Source: Chitinophaga sp. SYP-B3965 (lineage in GTDB: Bacteria; Bacteroidota; Bacteroidia; Chitinophagales; Chitinophagaceae). Taken from it: a DNA stretch of 64,000 nucleotides. A program made the translations under genes and the position numbers. Numbering within the stretch: position 1 is the stretch's first letter; each line of letters opens with the position of its first letter. Shown here piece by piece: positions 63,962 through 64,000 of this stretch. Where the stretch lies: assembly GCF_009647655.1 (NCBI RefSeq), contig NZ_WJFD01000003.1, positions 620,001 to 684,000 on the forward strand, in the 5' to 3' direction. The notes beneath the pieces were generated by a model, which saw nothing but the letters and a program-made list of their open reading frames with translations, was not told where the DNA came from and ran no database searches.

Positions 63962-64000
63962 GCTATTGATTTAATTTATTAAACTCATCTTTTGTTACTA

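Noticed and set aside
1-64000. tRNA or rRNA genes
   Set aside because: No cloverleaf with T-loop GTTCGA-type signature and CCA-side pairing, and no rRNA core motif was noticed in intergenic regions by eye.

Overview
The window looks like a chromosomal segment of a Bacteroidota glycan degrader, most likely Chitinophaga or a close relative in the Chitinophagaceae. This rests on the SusC/SusD pair with an ECF sigma/FecR switch, the dense set of secreted carbohydrate-active enzymes and sulfatases, the Bacteroidota-type TonB protein, promoters of the TTTG-N19-TAnnTTTG type, and a GH144-type glucanase, a family described from Chitinophaga. No rRNA, tRNA, CRISPR array, transposase or phage structural gene was seen.

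Layout. 1-6.3 kb (minus strand): a tight three-gene unit for a parallel beta-helix protein, a GH95 fucosidase and a GH29 fucosidase, behind two LacI-type operator palindromes. 6.3-14.1 kb (minus): ECF sigma, FecR anti-sigma, SusC, SusD and a GH144-like enzyme, a compact locus probably aimed at beta-1,2-glucan. 14.2-17.2 kb (minus): a visibly AT-richer two-gene island with a Clp_N-KAP P-loop NTPase fusion and an unrecognised partner. This is the best candidate here for an undescribed, possibly anti-phage, system. 17.4-20.4 kb: sulfatase and GH29. 20.4-22.1 kb: mostly non-coding, with several hairpins, an orphan terminator and a small HTH gene. 22.1-27.4 kb: a putative lipoprotein, a second GH95, and a histidine kinase translationally coupled to a REC-CRP regulator. 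27.6-30.5 kb: sulfatase and SGNH esterase. 30.6-36.3 kb: an outer-membrane beta-barrel, GH20 hexosaminidase and GH18 chitinase. 36.5-43.1 kb: TonB, and divergently a complete RND efflux operon. 43.1-49.3 kb (minus): gnd-zwf-pgl (oxidative pentose phosphate branch) followed by KefF/KefC-like genes. 49.4-64 kb: a mixed region with a small membrane protein, a VOC protein, SGNH and alpha/beta hydrolases, an autoregulated TetR, GH105, DUF4198, an unknown secreted protein, a zinc dehydrogenase divergent from an AraC regulator, a variant ClC channel, a beta-propeller lipoprotein and a second SGNH esterase.

How it fits together. Two GH29, two GH95, two formylglycine sulfatases and two SGNH esterases would together desulfate, deacetylate and defucosylate complex glycans. 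GH20 and GH18 process chitin or N-acetylglucosamine-containing glycans, GH105 acts on unsaturated uronides from pectin, and the SusCD locus imports oligosaccharides under trans-envelope signalling. The identical LacI-type palindrome before the beta-helix/fucosidase unit and before the GH105 gene suggests co-regulation by a LacI-family protein not encoded here. The pentose phosphate enzymes supply NADPH and sit beside an electrophile-responsive K+ efflux module. Several intergenic regions carry short degenerate direct repeats and strong hairpin terminators.
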